The notes under the pieces: model-generated
What the model was told of the DNA's origin: nothing
Seen by the model: the letters and a program-made list of their open reading frames with translations, nothing else
Database searches by the model: none
Shown: in pieces, positions 1-7,633 of the stretch
Layout: the number at the start of each line of letters is the position of its first letter
Position numbering within the stretch: position 1 is the first letter of the stretch
Assembly: GCA_017429205.1 (NCBI GenBank)
Contig: JAFRPH010000046.1
Coordinates: 1-44,166 of the forward strand
Origin: Bacteroidales bacterium
Lineage (GTDB): Bacteria > Bacteroidota > Bacteroidia > Bacteroidales > UBA932
DNA: 44,166 nucleotides
Reading direction: 5' to 3'
Program-made: the position numbers and the translations under genes

Positions 1-72
1 AGACTCTCCGGAGGAGAGGTACGCTTGGATGATACTCAACTTCTCATCCTTGCTGTAAGTCTTTCTGTTCAT
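1..72 (-). CDS. Transposase N-terminus (IS3-type OrfA-like), cut by window edge
   Basis: The minus strand opens with ATG at 72-70 and stays open for 24 codons to the window edge. The peptide begins MNRKTYSKDEKLSIIQAYLS. This resembles the start of helix-turn-helix OrfA proteins of IS3-type transposases, which bind the element's ends: a basic stretch, then a K-x-x-I-I-x-x-Y-L first helix. An imperfect inverted repeat at 75-130 lies just upstream, as expected at an IS end. Only 24 residues are visible, so the IS family is an inference and intactness cannot be judged. Confidence 0.6.
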   Translation of the reverse strand, partial: MNRKTYSKDEKLSIIQAYLSSGES

Positions 73-74
73 TT

Positions 75-130
75 TGTCCTAAATAAAGTTTACAGTTTTA
101 CATCATTCAGTGTAAACCTATTTCAGGACA
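75..130. mobile_element. Probable IS terminal inverted repeat region
   Basis: TGTCCTAAATAAAGTTTACA (75-94) and the reverse complement of 111-130 (TGTCCTGAAATAGGTTTACA) match at 16 of 20 positions, forming an imperfect palindrome with a 16-nt centre. It sits directly upstream of the transposase start at 72. The outer arm (111-130) is probably the IS end, so chromosomal DNA should resume near 131. The inner arm could be a second transposase-binding site or an operator. The other IS end and any target duplication lie outside the window. Confidence 0.55.
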
Positions 131-134
131 AGTC

Positions 135-235
135 AATGCTTCGGAGGCGAAGCCGACGGAGGGGGTCCGGGGGTCTTCCCCCAGTAGTATTAGACGAAGC
201 AGAATGCTTCGGCGGGGGTCCGGGGGTCTTCCCCC
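135..235. repeat. Duplicated GC-rich hairpin repeat
   Basis: An identical 22-nt block occurs at 161-182 and 214-235 (53 nt apart). It starts GGGGGTCCGGGGG and ends TCTTCCCCC. Each copy follows the motif AATGCTTCGG (135-144 and 203-212). The G-runs and C-runs can pair within a copy. The block lies between the IS end and the rpsT-operon terminator. Both short reading frames across it are repeat translation, not genes. Confidence 0.7.
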
Positions 236-240
236 GGTAA

Positions 241-270
241 ATAAAAACAGACCAGGAATTTCCTGGTCTG
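241..270 (-). terminator. Rho-independent terminator of the tRNA-Glu/rpsT/tRNA-Pro unit
   Basis: CAGACCAGGAA (248-258) is complementary to TTCCTGGTCTG (260-270). On the minus strand the hairpin is followed by five T (247-243). It starts 4 nt after the 3' end of tRNA-Pro, so it ends the minus-strand transcript. Confidence 0.88.
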
Positions 271-273
271 TCG

Positions 274-347
274 TCGGGATGATCCGACTCGAACGGACGA
301 CCCCTACGTCCCGAACGTAGTGCGCTAGCCAACTGCGCTACATCCCG
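274..347 (-). tRNA. tRNA-Pro (CGG)
   Basis: The minus strand folds into a 74-nt cloverleaf. The acceptor stem is CGGGATG/CATCCCG with discriminator A. The anticodon stem CTACG/CGTAG encloses loop TTCGGGA, giving anticodon CGG, which reads CCG proline codons. The T arm is GTCCG-TTCGAGT-CGGAT. CCA is not encoded. It lies 39 nt downstream of rpsT and just before a terminator, so it probably matures from a transcript shared with rpsT. Confidence 0.95.
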
Positions 348-386
348 ATTGCCCTTCAAAGCCGGGCCGGCTCAGTGTCTCGAAGC

Positions 387-641
387 TTACGCAAGCTTGT
401 TGATGTAGACCTGCAGGCCGCTCTTGAGGTTGGAGGCCTTGTTCTTGTGGATGACACCGATCTTCGCGAGTTTGTCGATCATAGCGTACACCTTCGGAGC
501 ACTCTCCTCGGCAGCTTTCTTGTCAGTGGTGTTGCGGAGGTCGCGGATCGCGTTCCTCGCAGTCTTTGCATAATACTTGTTATGCAAGCGGTGCCTCTCG
601 TTCTGGCGGGAAGCCCTTTGAGCGGATTTCGTGTTTGCCAT
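387..641 (-). CDS. rpsT: 30S ribosomal protein S20
   Basis: This 84-residue basic protein starts [20 protein letters not shown], the classic S20 N-terminus, and is full length for the family. S20 is a primary binding protein of 16S rRNA in the 30S subunit. The ATG is preceded by an A-rich leader with no Shine-Dalgarno sequence, as is usual for strongly expressed Bacteroidota genes. It lies between tRNA-Glu, 24 nt upstream, and tRNA-Pro, 39 nt downstream, all on the minus strand and ahead of one terminator. A single tRNA-Glu/rpsT/tRNA-Pro transcript is therefore likely. Confidence 0.97.
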   Translation of the reverse strand: MANTKSAQRASRQNERHRLHNKYYAKTARNAIRDLRNTTDKKAAEESAPKVYAMIDKLAKIGVIHKNKASNLKSGLQVYINKLA

Positions 642-665
642 TATACTATTTTTTTTATTTTTTGG

Positions 666-737
666 TAGTGGGTAGGAGAATCGAACTCCTATTGCGGGAA
701 TGAAAATCCCGAGTACTAACCGTTATACGAACCCACC
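666..737 (-). tRNA. tRNA-Glu (TTC)
   Basis: The minus strand forms a 72-nt cloverleaf. The acceptor is GGTGGGT/ACCCACT (one G-U pair) with discriminator A. The anticodon stem CGGGA/TCCCG encloses loop TTTTCAT, giving anticodon TTC for glutamate. The T arm is AGGAG-TTCGATT-CTCCT. CCA is not encoded. A -7 box lies upstream at 797-804, and rpsT follows 24 nt downstream. Confidence 0.95.
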
Positions 738-796
738 AGTTGGATATAATCCGTATTTTTCCCTTTCGAGGGCACAGGGCTTCTCAAAAGGGAATG

Positions 797-804
797 CAAA
801 GGTA
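797..804 (-). promoter_or_regulatory. -7 promoter box upstream of tRNA-Glu
   Basis: The minus strand reads TACCTTTG, matching TAnnTTTG. It lies about 60 nt upstream of tRNA-Glu in the gap after the DUF4837 gene. The same octamer precedes tRNA-His at 31056-31063. Confidence 0.6.
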
Positions 805-828
805 AGAAGATTTTCTTACTCTGCCAAA

Positions 829-1830
829 TTATTTTTCATTATTTTTCCACTCGAAGGAATAGAGGATGGACTCGACCTGCCGGAGATAGGAACGCTTGTC
901 GTATCTCGCGGCGTAGACGAAGGCTTCCAGCACGATGAGATCCTTCCCGTCCTGGCTGTAGAAAGTGTGGGACACGAAGGGACCGCCCATGAAGTCGCCC
1001 TCGACCTCCCAGTAGCCCCGGGTCTCGACAAAGTCGATGCCGTGATACTTGAGGGAGCGCGTTTCCACGGGGAAACCGGTGGAGGTGGTCATATAGGAAC
1101 CGTCGAACATCCCGGGGACGTTCGCCCGCATCACCTCGTTCCGCTTGGCGATGATGTTGTCCTTGTCGAACGGACCCTCCAGCGGGACCGGGTAGCGGTA
1201 CACGAGAACGATCTGGTTCGTATACTGCTTGTCGTCGGCGATCCACACGAAATCGTCCGTGACCTTGCGGAGCTTGTAGCCCGAAGGGAAATGCATGATG
1301 CCGCCGGTGAGCTTCTCCACGGGATCGCGCAGGGTGAGCTCCTCATAGAGGATGGAATTCGCGATGATGCGGTCGCGCTCCGCCGCCTCGAAGAACTCGG
1401 GCAGCTGTTCCTTCGCCTCGGAGATGATGGCGAGGGCGTCCTCCTGGCCGTAGGCATTGACCTGGGCCACGCTCTGCGGACGGGCCCACTGGTCGCGTTT
1501 GTACATCATCCCGGTCGTCTGGTTCTGGGGGTTGATGTTCAGGATGAGGATGTTCCGGTGCATCTTGAACATATTGTTGAAGCTGCCCGGAGGGACGTTC
1601 GCCAGGTTGAACAGGGGCTCGCGCTGGGCCAGGTAGGGGGTGTCGTCGGCCAGGATCCCGCGAAGGGCGTTGCCGATCTCCCCTTCCCAGTTGTCCTTGT
1701 CGATGACGACCACGATCTCGCCGGCCTTGCCGCTCACGTTCGGGAGCAGCGGCCCGCGGTTGCGGCCCTTGCATCCCGCGAGGGCCAGCACCATCGCCGC
1801 GAGGGCGGCTATCTTGACGATTCTTTTCAT
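829..1830 (-). CDS. DUF4837 family lipoprotein
   Basis: This is a 333-residue lipoprotein with an N-terminal signal segment ending in lipobox LALAGC (lipidated Cys about residue 20), so it is envelope-anchored. The sequence around GEIVVVIDKDNWEGEIGNAL and the later mention of paired aromatic/charged stretches fit DUF4837, a Bacteroidota family of unknown function. No catalytic motif is visible. It starts 18 nt after the rseP stop and closes the unit M23-dxr-rseP-DUF4837, so it is probably co-expressed with envelope and isoprenoid genes. The family call rests on recognition of the sequence and its neighbourhood; the function is unknown. Confidence 0.82.
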   Translation of the reverse strand: MKRIVKIAALAAMVLALAGCKGRNRGPLLPNVSGKAGEIVVVIDKDNWEGEIGNALRGILADDTPYLAQREPLFNLANVPPGSFNNMFKMHRNILILNINPQNQTTGMMYKRDQWARPQSVAQVNAYGQEDALAIISEAKEQLPEFFEAAERDRIIANSILYEELTLRDPVEKLTGGIMHFPSGYKLRKVTDDFVWIADDKQYTNQIVLVYRYPVPLEGPFDKDNIIAKRNEVMRANVPGMFDGSYMTTSTGFPVETRSLKYHGIDFVETRGYWEVEGDFMGGPFVSHTFYSQDGKDLIVLEAFVYAARYDKRSYLRQVESILYSFEWKNNEK

Positions 1831-1848
1831 ATGAGAGGTGTTTTGTGT

Positions 1849-3183
1849 TTATCTGATCAATCTTCCGATGTCGTTGCCGAAGGCCAGCAGCATCAGCAGC
1901 AGGAGCAGGACCATTCCCACCATCTGCGCGGCCAGGATGAACTTGTCGCTGGGCTTGCGGCCCGTAATCATCTCATACAGGCAGATCACGATGTGCCCGC
2001 CGTCCAGGGCCGGAATCGGCAGGAGGTTCATCACGCCCAGCATGATGGACAGCAGGGCCAGCAGCGACAGGAACCGGTACCAGTCCCACTCGGCCGGGAA
2101 CACCTGGCCGATGGCGATGAAACTGCCCACGGACTTGTAGGCCTCCGTCCGCGGCGTGGCGACGAGGCGCAGGTCCTGCAAATACCCGCCCACCGTGGAG
2201 AACGTCATGCGGAAGCCGGCCGGAATGGCCTGGAAGAAACTGTACTCCCGGCGCTCATAGCCCGGAAACACGGTATAGACGCCCACAAGGCCGGTGGTGT
2301 CCACCTGGAGGCGCATCTGCAGAGTGTCCGCCCCGCGGGTAACCTCCACGGGCACTTCCCCGCCCGCGTGTTCCGCAAACAGGGGGCGCGCCTCCTGGAG
2401 ATAAGCGATCGGCCGCCCGTCCACGGAGACGATCCGGTCGCCGTGCACGAGGAGGCCGGCGTTCGGCGTCCCGGCCGGGATGGTGTCCACGACGAACGGC
2501 ACGGCGAGGTCGAACATCCCCGGGGAGTTCAGCACGTCCCCGATCCGGGACTGGTCGATGTAGATGTCCAGGGTGTCCGTCCCGCGGAGGACCGTCGCCT
2601 TGCGGACGTCCCGGCGGGCCAGGTCCACCTGCAGGTTCATGAAATCGTCGGGGACGTAGTCGTCGAACCGGAGGATCCGGTCGCCGGTGCGGAAGCCCAT
2701 CTCGTAGGCCAATTCATTGACATAGATGGCGTTGCCCTCGTTGCGGAGGTAGGCGTCGCCCCAGATGTCCAGGATGAGGATGTAGGCGAGGATGGCGAAG
2801 AGGAAATTGTTCAGCACGCCGCCGGACATCACCAGCAGGCGCTGCCAGGCGGGATGGGTGCGGAACTCCCAGGGCTGGGGGTCCTGCTTCATCGCCTCCG
2901 TGTCCAGGGACTCGTCGATCATCCCGGCGATCTTGCAGTAGCCGCCGAGGGGCAACCAGCCGATGCCGTATTCGGTCTCCCACGACGCGGCCTTCGGACA
3001 CAGCTTCGTGAACCAGGCCGACTTCGTGGAGAAGAGTTTCGCCCCGCCGATGTCGAAGAACAGGAAGAACTTGTCCACCCGGATGCGGAACAGCTTGGCC
3101 CACAGGAAATGCCCGAGCTCATGCAGGAGGATGAGCACGGACAGGGCCAGGATGACCTGGAGGGTCTTGACGAGAACTACCAT
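1849..3183 (-). CDS. rseP: RIP zinc metalloprotease RseP (site-2 protease)
   Basis: This 444-residue membrane protease carries the zinc site HELGH (H21, E22, H25) in the first transmembrane segment and a C-terminal ALDGGH motif supplying the third ligand. Between them are PDZ-like segments (around YEMGFRTGDRILRFDD and NAGLLVHGDRIVSVDG). Site-2 proteases cut membrane-spanning anti-sigma factors or signal-peptide remnants; the substrate here is unknown. An upstream in-frame ATG at 3267 would add 28 non-homologous residues lying inside dxr. The start at 3183 is preferred because it puts HELGH in the first helix and gives a 7-nt coupled overlap with the dxr stop. Confidence 0.95.
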   Translation of the reverse strand: MVVLVKTLQVILALSVLILLHELGHFLWAKLFRIRVDKFFLFFDIGGAKLFSTKSAWFTKLCPKAASWETEYGIGWLPLGGYCKIAGMIDESLDTEAMKQDPQPWEFRTHPAWQRLLVMSGGVLNNFLFAILAYILILDIWGDAYLRNEGNAIYVNELAYEMGFRTGDRILRFDDYVPDDFMNLQVDLARRDVRKATVLRGTDTLDIYIDQSRIGDVLNSPGMFDLAVPFVVDTIPAGTPNAGLLVHGDRIVSVDGRPIAYLQEARPLFAEHAGGEVPVEVTRGADTLQMRLQVDTTGLVGVYTVFPGYERREYSFFQAIPAGFRMTFSTVGGYLQDLRLVATPRTEAYKSVGSFIAIGQVFPAEWDWYRFLSLLALLSIMLGVMNLLPIPALDGGHIVICLYEMITGRKPSDKFILAAQMVGMVLLLLLMLLAFGNDIGRLIR

Positions 3184-4331
3184 ATCAGACTGCGGGCGTG
3201 GGCGAAGGCTTCCTCGTTCGTGGCGAAGATATCGTCCAGCGTCGGGTCTGCTACAAATTCCGTGCAAGCGAGGGTTTCGGCGGCGACGGAAGCGATGTCA
3301 TAGAAGCCGATCCGGTCCTGCAGGTAGCCCGCGACGGCGGCCTCGTTCGCCGCGTTGAGGGCGCAGGGAATGTTGCCGCCCCGGCCGATGGCGTCGAAGG
3401 CCAGCTTCAGGCAGGGGAACTTTTCGAGGTCGGGCTCGAAGAAGGTCAGGACGCCCAGGGAGCCGAAATCCAGCTTCTTGTTGTTCAGGGACAGTCTTTC
3501 CGGATACGACAGGGCCAGCTGGATGGGCTCCCGCATGTCCGGGCAGCCCAGCTGCGCCAGGACGGCGCCGTCCGCGAACTCCACCATCGAGTGGATGACC
3601 GACTCGGGGTGCACGACCACGTGGATCCGCTCCGGCTCCACGTCGAAGAGCCACTTCGCCTCGATGACCTCGAAGCCCTTGTTCATCATCGTCGCGGAGT
3701 CGATGGTGATCTTCGCGCCCATGTTCCAGTTGGGATGCCGCAGGGCGAGGTCCTTGCCGGCCTTCTCGATTTCCGTGCGCTCCCAGGTGCGGAACGGGCC
3801 GCCGGAAGCCGTCAGATGGATGCGTTCGACCGGATTCCCCTGCGCGGCCTGCAGGCACTGGAAGATGGCGGAATGCTCGGAATCCACCGGCAGGATCTTC
3901 ACTTCGTGCCGGCGGGCCTCCGCCATCACGAGCGAACCGGCGGCGACGAGCGTCTCCTTGTTCGCGAGGGCGATGTCCTTCCCGGCCCGGATGGCGGCCA
4001 GCGTGGGCCGGAGCCCGCTGAATCCCACCATCGAGGCGACGACGATGTCCACATTTCTCCCGGTCACCAGGTCGCAGGCGGCGTCGATGCCGGCGTGCAC
4101 CTCCGTGGCGTCCCCGATCAGGGCGTCGCGCACCGTATCGAATTTCGTCACGTCGCAGATGACCGCGTGCGGGACGGAGAATTCGTTCGCCTGCTCCGCG
4201 AGGAGGGTGGCGTTGCCGCCCGCCGTGATGACTTCCACTTGGAACCGGTCCGGATGCTGCCGGACCACGTCCAACGTCTGGCGGCCGATGGATCCCGTCG
4301 ACCCGAGAATGGCTATCTTCTTTTTTCGCAT
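3177..4331 (-). CDS. dxr: 1-deoxy-D-xylulose 5-phosphate reductoisomerase
   Basis: This 384-residue cytosolic enzyme converts DXP to 2-C-methyl-D-erythritol 4-phosphate with NADPH and a divalent metal, the first committed step of the MEP isoprenoid pathway. The N-terminus has the NADPH-binding GSTGSIGRQTLDVV. Downstream come the metal and substrate motif PVDSEHSAIFQ, then SGGPFR and NPNW-like segments (HPNWNMGAKITIDSATMMNK). The length is normal. It overlaps rseP by 7 nt and follows the M23-like gene by 11 nt. Its product pathway supplies UppS (19892-20590), which makes the undecaprenyl carrier. Confidence 0.97.
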   Translation of the reverse strand: MRKKKIAILGSTGSIGRQTLDVVRQHPDRFQVEVITAGGNATLLAEQANEFSVPHAVICDVTKFDTVRDALIGDATEVHAGIDAACDLVTGRNVDIVVASMVGFSGLRPTLAAIRAGKDIALANKETLVAAGSLVMAEARRHEVKILPVDSEHSAIFQCLQAAQGNPVERIHLTASGGPFRTWERTEIEKAGKDLALRHPNWNMGAKITIDSATMMNKGFEVIEAKWLFDVEPERIHVVVHPESVIHSMVEFADGAVLAQLGCPDMREPIQLALSYPERLSLNNKKLDFGSLGVLTFFEPDLEKFPCLKLAFDAIGRGGNIPCALNAANEAAVAGYLQDRIGFYDIASVAAETLACTEFVADPTLDDIFATNEEAFAHARSLIW

Positions 4332-4342
4332 AAGGCCAAAAA

Positions 4343-5185
4343 TCAGAAACTGATGTAGGCGGCCGGATCCACGGCCTCCCCGGCATACCAGAGTTCGAAA
4401 CGCAGGTGGTCCCCCTTGGTCAGGGAGCCGGAGCTGCCCACCAGGGCGACCGGCGTGCCCGCCTTCACGGTCTCGCCCGCCTTCTTGAGCAGCTTCTCAT
4501 TCCGCTTGTACACCGAGAGGATGTCGCCCCGGTGCTGGATCGCGAGGGTCCAGCCGTCGGCCTCCTCCCAGCCCGCGAAGACGACGGTGCCGTCCAGGAC
4601 GGCCATCACCGCCGTGCCGGTCGGGGCCGTGACGTCCACCCAGGGGTGGAGCGTCCGGTCGAAGCCCTGGGACACGACGCCCTTGAGCGGGGTGTAGAAA
4701 GAGAGGGCCTCGATGGGCAGGTCGCGCCGGGTCCCGGACACTTCGAACTGCTCCGCCTCGGTCACCCGGGCGCGCAGAAGGGAGTCTCGGCGGGCCAGGA
4801 ACACGGAATCCGCGTCCCGTCCGGCCTGCTGCCGCCGCAGGATCAGGCTGTCCAGCAGCAGGGGTTCCTCCCCCGCCACCACTTTCTTGAGATTTTCCGT
4901 GTAGAGTTCCCACTGGAGGATCTGCGACTCCAGCGAGTCGATACGGATGGCGTTCTGCACGGCCTGCCGGCGCGCTTGCGCGTCGGGATAGCCGGGGATG
5001 AAGGTTCTCAGCGGCGTAAAGGCGATCAGGAGGAAGAAAAACACCAGCAGGAGGACGACGAGGGAGACGACGGCGGCGATGAACGCCGGCCGCGTGAAGA
5101 CGATGGACCAAAGGCGCTCGTGGGACATCGCGTCAATCAGCGAAGCCCTGTATTTCCGGGTCGTCCGGTTCTTGTCATTAGCCAT
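4343..5185 (-). CDS. Membrane-anchored M23/LytM-like protein with a degenerate active site
   Basis: This 280-residue protein has a short cytoplasmic N-terminus, one transmembrane segment (about 33-55), a periplasmic linker likely to form a coiled coil (70-145), and a C-terminal LytM fold (160-280). Active M23 enzymes use HxxxD, a Tyr-x-His loop and HxH to bind zinc and cut peptidoglycan peptides. Here HPWVD (H180, D184) and H260 remain. The zinc ligand of HxH is Arg (HLR, R262), and the loop His is replaced (YKR, R228). Catalysis is therefore unlikely; an EnvC/NlpD-like role as a hydrolase regulator or scaffold is inferred. It heads the dxr-rseP-DUF4837 unit and diverges from ruvX with a 23-nt gap. 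Confidence 0.85.
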   Translation of the reverse strand: MANDKNRTTRKYRASLIDAMSHERLWSIVFTRPAFIAAVVSLVVLLLVFFFLLIAFTPLRTFIPGYPDAQARRQAVQNAIRIDSLESQILQWELYTENLKKVVAGEEPLLLDSLILRRQQAGRDADSVFLARRDSLLRARVTEAEQFEVSGTRRDLPIEALSFYTPLKGVVSQGFDRTLHPWVDVTAPTGTAVMAVLDGTVVFAGWEEADGWTLAIQHRGDILSVYKRNEKLLKKAGETVKAGTPVALVGSSGSLTKGDHLRFELWYAGEAVDPAAYISF

Positions 5186-5194
5186 AAAAATTGT

Positions 5195-5202
5195 TATCTT
5201 TG
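5195..5202 (+). promoter_or_regulatory. -7 promoter box of ruvX
   Basis: TATCTTTG matches TAnnTTTG, with TTG at 5172-5174 (20-nt gap) as a -33 element. Only 6 nt separate the box from the ruvX ATG at 5209, so transcription should start at or next to the start codon. Confidence 0.75.
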
Positions 5203-5208
5203 TAACCT

Positions 5209-5694
5209 ATGGACAGACTTGTTGGAATCGATTACGGACGCAGACGCACCGGCCTTGCCGTGAGCGACCCGCTCCGTATCTTCGCCGCTGCCCTGGATAC
5301 GGTCGATTCTGCAAAGTTAATAGATTATCTCAAAAATTACACCGAAAAGGAGACAATCGAACGCTTTGTGGTGGGTTGGCCGGTGAATATGGACGGCACT
5401 CCCTCCGAGGCCCAGGCCGACGTGGACGCCTTCCTGAAGGTCCTTGCGAAGGCCTTCCCGGGCATTCCCGTCTCCCTGGAGGACGAACGGTTCACCTCCG
5501 TGCTCGCGCACCAGGTGATGATCGACGGCGGCATGAAGGCGAAGGACCGGCGCGACAAGAAATCCGTGGACCGGATCAGCGCGGCCATCATCCTGCAAAG
5601 CTACATGGACCGGACTTCGGGTGCGGTTTTTGCAGTGAATCCAGATTCCGTTCCGGAGAGTCTGTCCCGGAACAAGACAAAACGAAGGAAATGA
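5209..5694 (+). CDS. ruvX: YqgF/RuvX-type RNase H-fold nuclease
   Basis: This 161-residue protein begins MDRLVGIDYGRRRTGLAVSD, the first acidic motif (GIDYG) of the YqgF family. Later come a conserved VVGWPVNMDG strand, the LEDERFTS motif and a final acidic region near KKSVDRISAAIILQ. The family acts as a putative Holliday-junction resolvase or in 5' processing of pre-16S rRNA; the in vivo role varies. It is the first gene of a plus-strand unit: the stop overlaps the def start as ATGA. The -7 box ends 6 nt before the ATG, implying a leaderless message. Confidence 0.93.
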   Translation: MDRLVGIDYGRRRTGLAVSDPLRIFAAALDTVDSAKLIDYLKNYTEKETIERFVVGWPVNMDGTPSEAQADVDAFLKVLAKAFPGIPVSLEDERFTSVLAHQVMIDGGMKAKDRRDKKSVDRISAAIILQSYMDRTSGAVFAVNPDSVPESLSRNKTKRRK

Positions 5695-6245
5695 TTCAAC
5701 CTATCTATTTGTACGGATCGGAGGTGCTCCGCCGGAAAGCCGCTGAAGCCGACCTCGAGAAGAAAGACGAGCTGAACGCCCTCGTCCAGGACCTGAAGGA
5801 CACCCTGACCCGGGCGGACGGCTGCGGCCTGGCCGCCCCGCAGATCGGGGTGAGCCTCCGCGTGGTCATCGTGGACGGAGACGTCGTGGCCGACACCTAC
5901 GACTACCTGAAGGGCTTCAAGCGCGTGATCATCAACCCGGAGATCCTGGAGGAAAGCGACGAGAAGGTCACCTACTCCGAGGGCTGCCTGAGCATCCCGA
6001 ACATCTACTGCGACGTGCTCCGGCCCGCCAAGATGACCCTCCGCTACTACAACGAGAACTTCGAGCAGGTCACCGAGACCCTGGACAAGTTCGCCTGCCG
6101 GATGGTCCAGCACGAGCTGTCGCACCTGGACGGCAACCTGTTCACGGACAACGTTCCCCCGATCCGCCGGAAGATGATCGCCTCCAAGCTGCAGAACATC
6201 GCCAAGGGAAAGGTGCACCCGCACTACAACAGCAAGTTGAAGTAA
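5691..6245 (+). CDS. def: Peptide deformylase
   Basis: The 184-residue product removes the N-formyl group from nascent proteins, using a metal (usually Fe2+). All three family motifs are present in order: GCGLAAPQIGV (motif 1), EGCLSIP (motif 2, Cys ligand) and QHELSH (motif 3, two His ligands and catalytic Glu). The open frame extends far upstream, but the start at 5691 is supported by homology from MIQPIYLYGSEVLRRKA and by the 4-nt ATGA overlap with the ruvX stop. The phosphohexomutase follows 19 nt downstream. Confidence 0.96.
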   Translation: MIQPIYLYGSEVLRRKAAEADLEKKDELNALVQDLKDTLTRADGCGLAAPQIGVSLRVVIVDGDVVADTYDYLKGFKRVIINPEILEESDEKVTYSEGCLSIPNIYCDVLRPAKMTLRYYNENFEQVTETLDKFACRMVQHELSHLDGNLFTDNVPPIRRKMIASKLQNIAKGKVHPHYNSKLK

Positions 6246-6264
6246 CATTTAAAACTACAATACC

Positions 6265-7629
6265 ATGGGAGCTTTTCACGCATATGACATCCGCGGCATC
6301 TACGGCAAGGACTGGGACCGTGAGACCGCCTACAAGATCGGTTATTTCATTCCTCGGCTGCTCCAGGCCGACAAGGTCCTGGTGGGCCGCGACTGCCGCG
6401 TCTCCTCGCCGGAGGTCCACGACGCCGTCGTCCAGGGCATCAACGACGCCGGCGCCGACGTCTACGACATCGGCCTGAGCTCCACGCCGATGGTCTACTT
6501 CGGCACGGCGAACTACGGCTTCAAGGCCTCCGTCCAGATCACCGCCTCCCACAACGCCGCCCCGTACAACGGGATGAAGGTGTCCACGACGGATGCCCAG
6601 GCCATCGGCTACGACGCCGGCCTGAAGGACATCAAGGCCTGGATCGACGAAGGCGTCCCCACCCCGGTGGCGGAAGTCCGCGGCAAGGTGTACCAGAAGG
6701 AAATCCTCGCCGACTATCTGGCCTTCATGCGCAAGTTCAAGAAGGACCTCTCCGGCATCACCATCGCGATGGACCTCTCCAACGGCATGTCCAACCTCTT
6801 CGCGAAGGAGATCTTCGGCACGGGCGAGAACGTCCACTACCTGTTCGACACGATGGACGGCCGCTTCCCCAACCACGAGCCCAACCCGCTCATCGAGGCG
6901 AACGTGGTCCCGCTCGAGAACCTCGTCCGGGAAGTGAAGGCCGACGCCGGCGTCATCTACGACGGTGACGCGGACCGCGTGGTCTTCGTGGACGAGAAGG
7001 GCGGCTTCATCTCCCCCGACCTCCTCATCGCCCTGATGGGCCGCTACTACGTGAACGAGCGCGGCCTCAAGGGCACCGTCCTCCAGGACATCCGTTCCTC
7101 CAAGGCGGTGGGCGAATACCTCGAGCCGATGGGCTGCAAGATGTACACCTGGAAGGTGGGCCGCGCCTTCGCCGCCGCGAAGCTTCGCGAGATCGACGGC
7201 GTCTGGGGCGGCGAGCTGGCCGGACACTTCTACTTCCGCGACTTCTTCTACAGCGACAGCGGCCTCCTGGCCTCCCTGATCGTCCTCAACATCGTCGCGG
7301 ACCTCAAGAAGGAAGGCAAGACCCTCAGCCAGGCCATCGCGGAGATCGTCCGCTACAAGAACTCCGGCGAGATCAACTACCGCATCGAGGACAAGAAGGG
7401 CGCGATGGACGCCGTCAAGGACCACTTCATGGCCCAGGAGAAGGCGACCGCCTTCATGGACTTCGACGGCTACCGCATCGAATTCCCCGACTGGTGGCTG
7501 AACATCCGTCCCTCCAACACCGAACCCTACCTGCGCTTCCTGTGTGAAGCGACTTCCGACGAACTGCTGAAGCAAAAGATCGCCGAGGTCGACGATCTGC
7601 TGAAGACTCGCTTTGGCGCAATCCGCTAA
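6265..7629 (+). CDS. Phosphomannomutase/phosphoglucomutase
   Basis: This 454-residue enzyme of the alpha-D-phosphohexomutase superfamily interconverts hexose 1- and 6-phosphates to feed nucleotide-sugar and surface glycan synthesis. The four signature loops are in order: phosphoserine loop TASHNAAPYNG (S95), metal loop DGDADR (233-238), sugar-binding GGELAGH, and phosphate-binding RPSNTEPYLR near the C-terminus. Substrate preference (mannose or glucose) cannot be told from sequence. It lies 19 nt after def and 4 nt before the M23-LysM gene, so the four genes from ruvX probably form one transcript. Confidence 0.94.
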   Translation: MGAFHAYDIRGIYGKDWDRETAYKIGYFIPRLLQADKVLVGRDCRVSSPEVHDAVVQGINDAGADVYDIGLSSTPMVYFGTANYGFKASVQITASHNAAPYNGMKVSTTDAQAIGYDAGLKDIKAWIDEGVPTPVAEVRGKVYQKEILADYLAFMRKFKKDLSGITIAMDLSNGMSNLFAKEIFGTGENVHYLFDTMDGRFPNHEPNPLIEANVVPLENLVREVKADAGVIYDGDADRVVFVDEKGGFISPDLLIALMGRYYVNERGLKGTVLQDIRSSKAVGEYLEPMGCKMYTWKVGRAFAAAKLREIDGVWGGELAGHFYFRDFFYSDSGLLASLIVLNIVADLKKEGKTLSQAIAEIVRYKNSGEINYRIEDKKGAMDAVKDHFMAQEKATAFMDFDGYRIEFPDWWLNIRPSNTEPYLRFLCEATSDELLKQKIAEVDDLLKTRFGAIR

Positions 7630-7633
7630 TCCA

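Noticed and set aside
25..240. Plus-strand open frame at the window start
   Set aside because: It runs antisense to the transposase start and across the IS repeat and GC-rich repeat; its translation is repeat-derived.
802..819. Hairpin GTAAGAA/TTCTTAC as a terminator of the DUF4837 gene
   Set aside because: The stem is short and AT-rich, and no T-run follows on the minus strand; the overlap with the tRNA-Glu -7 box is probably chance.
700..3303. 867-codon plus-strand open frame
   Set aside because: It is antisense to the DUF4837 and rseP genes. The high GC content opens long mirror frames; the translation has no recognisable family.
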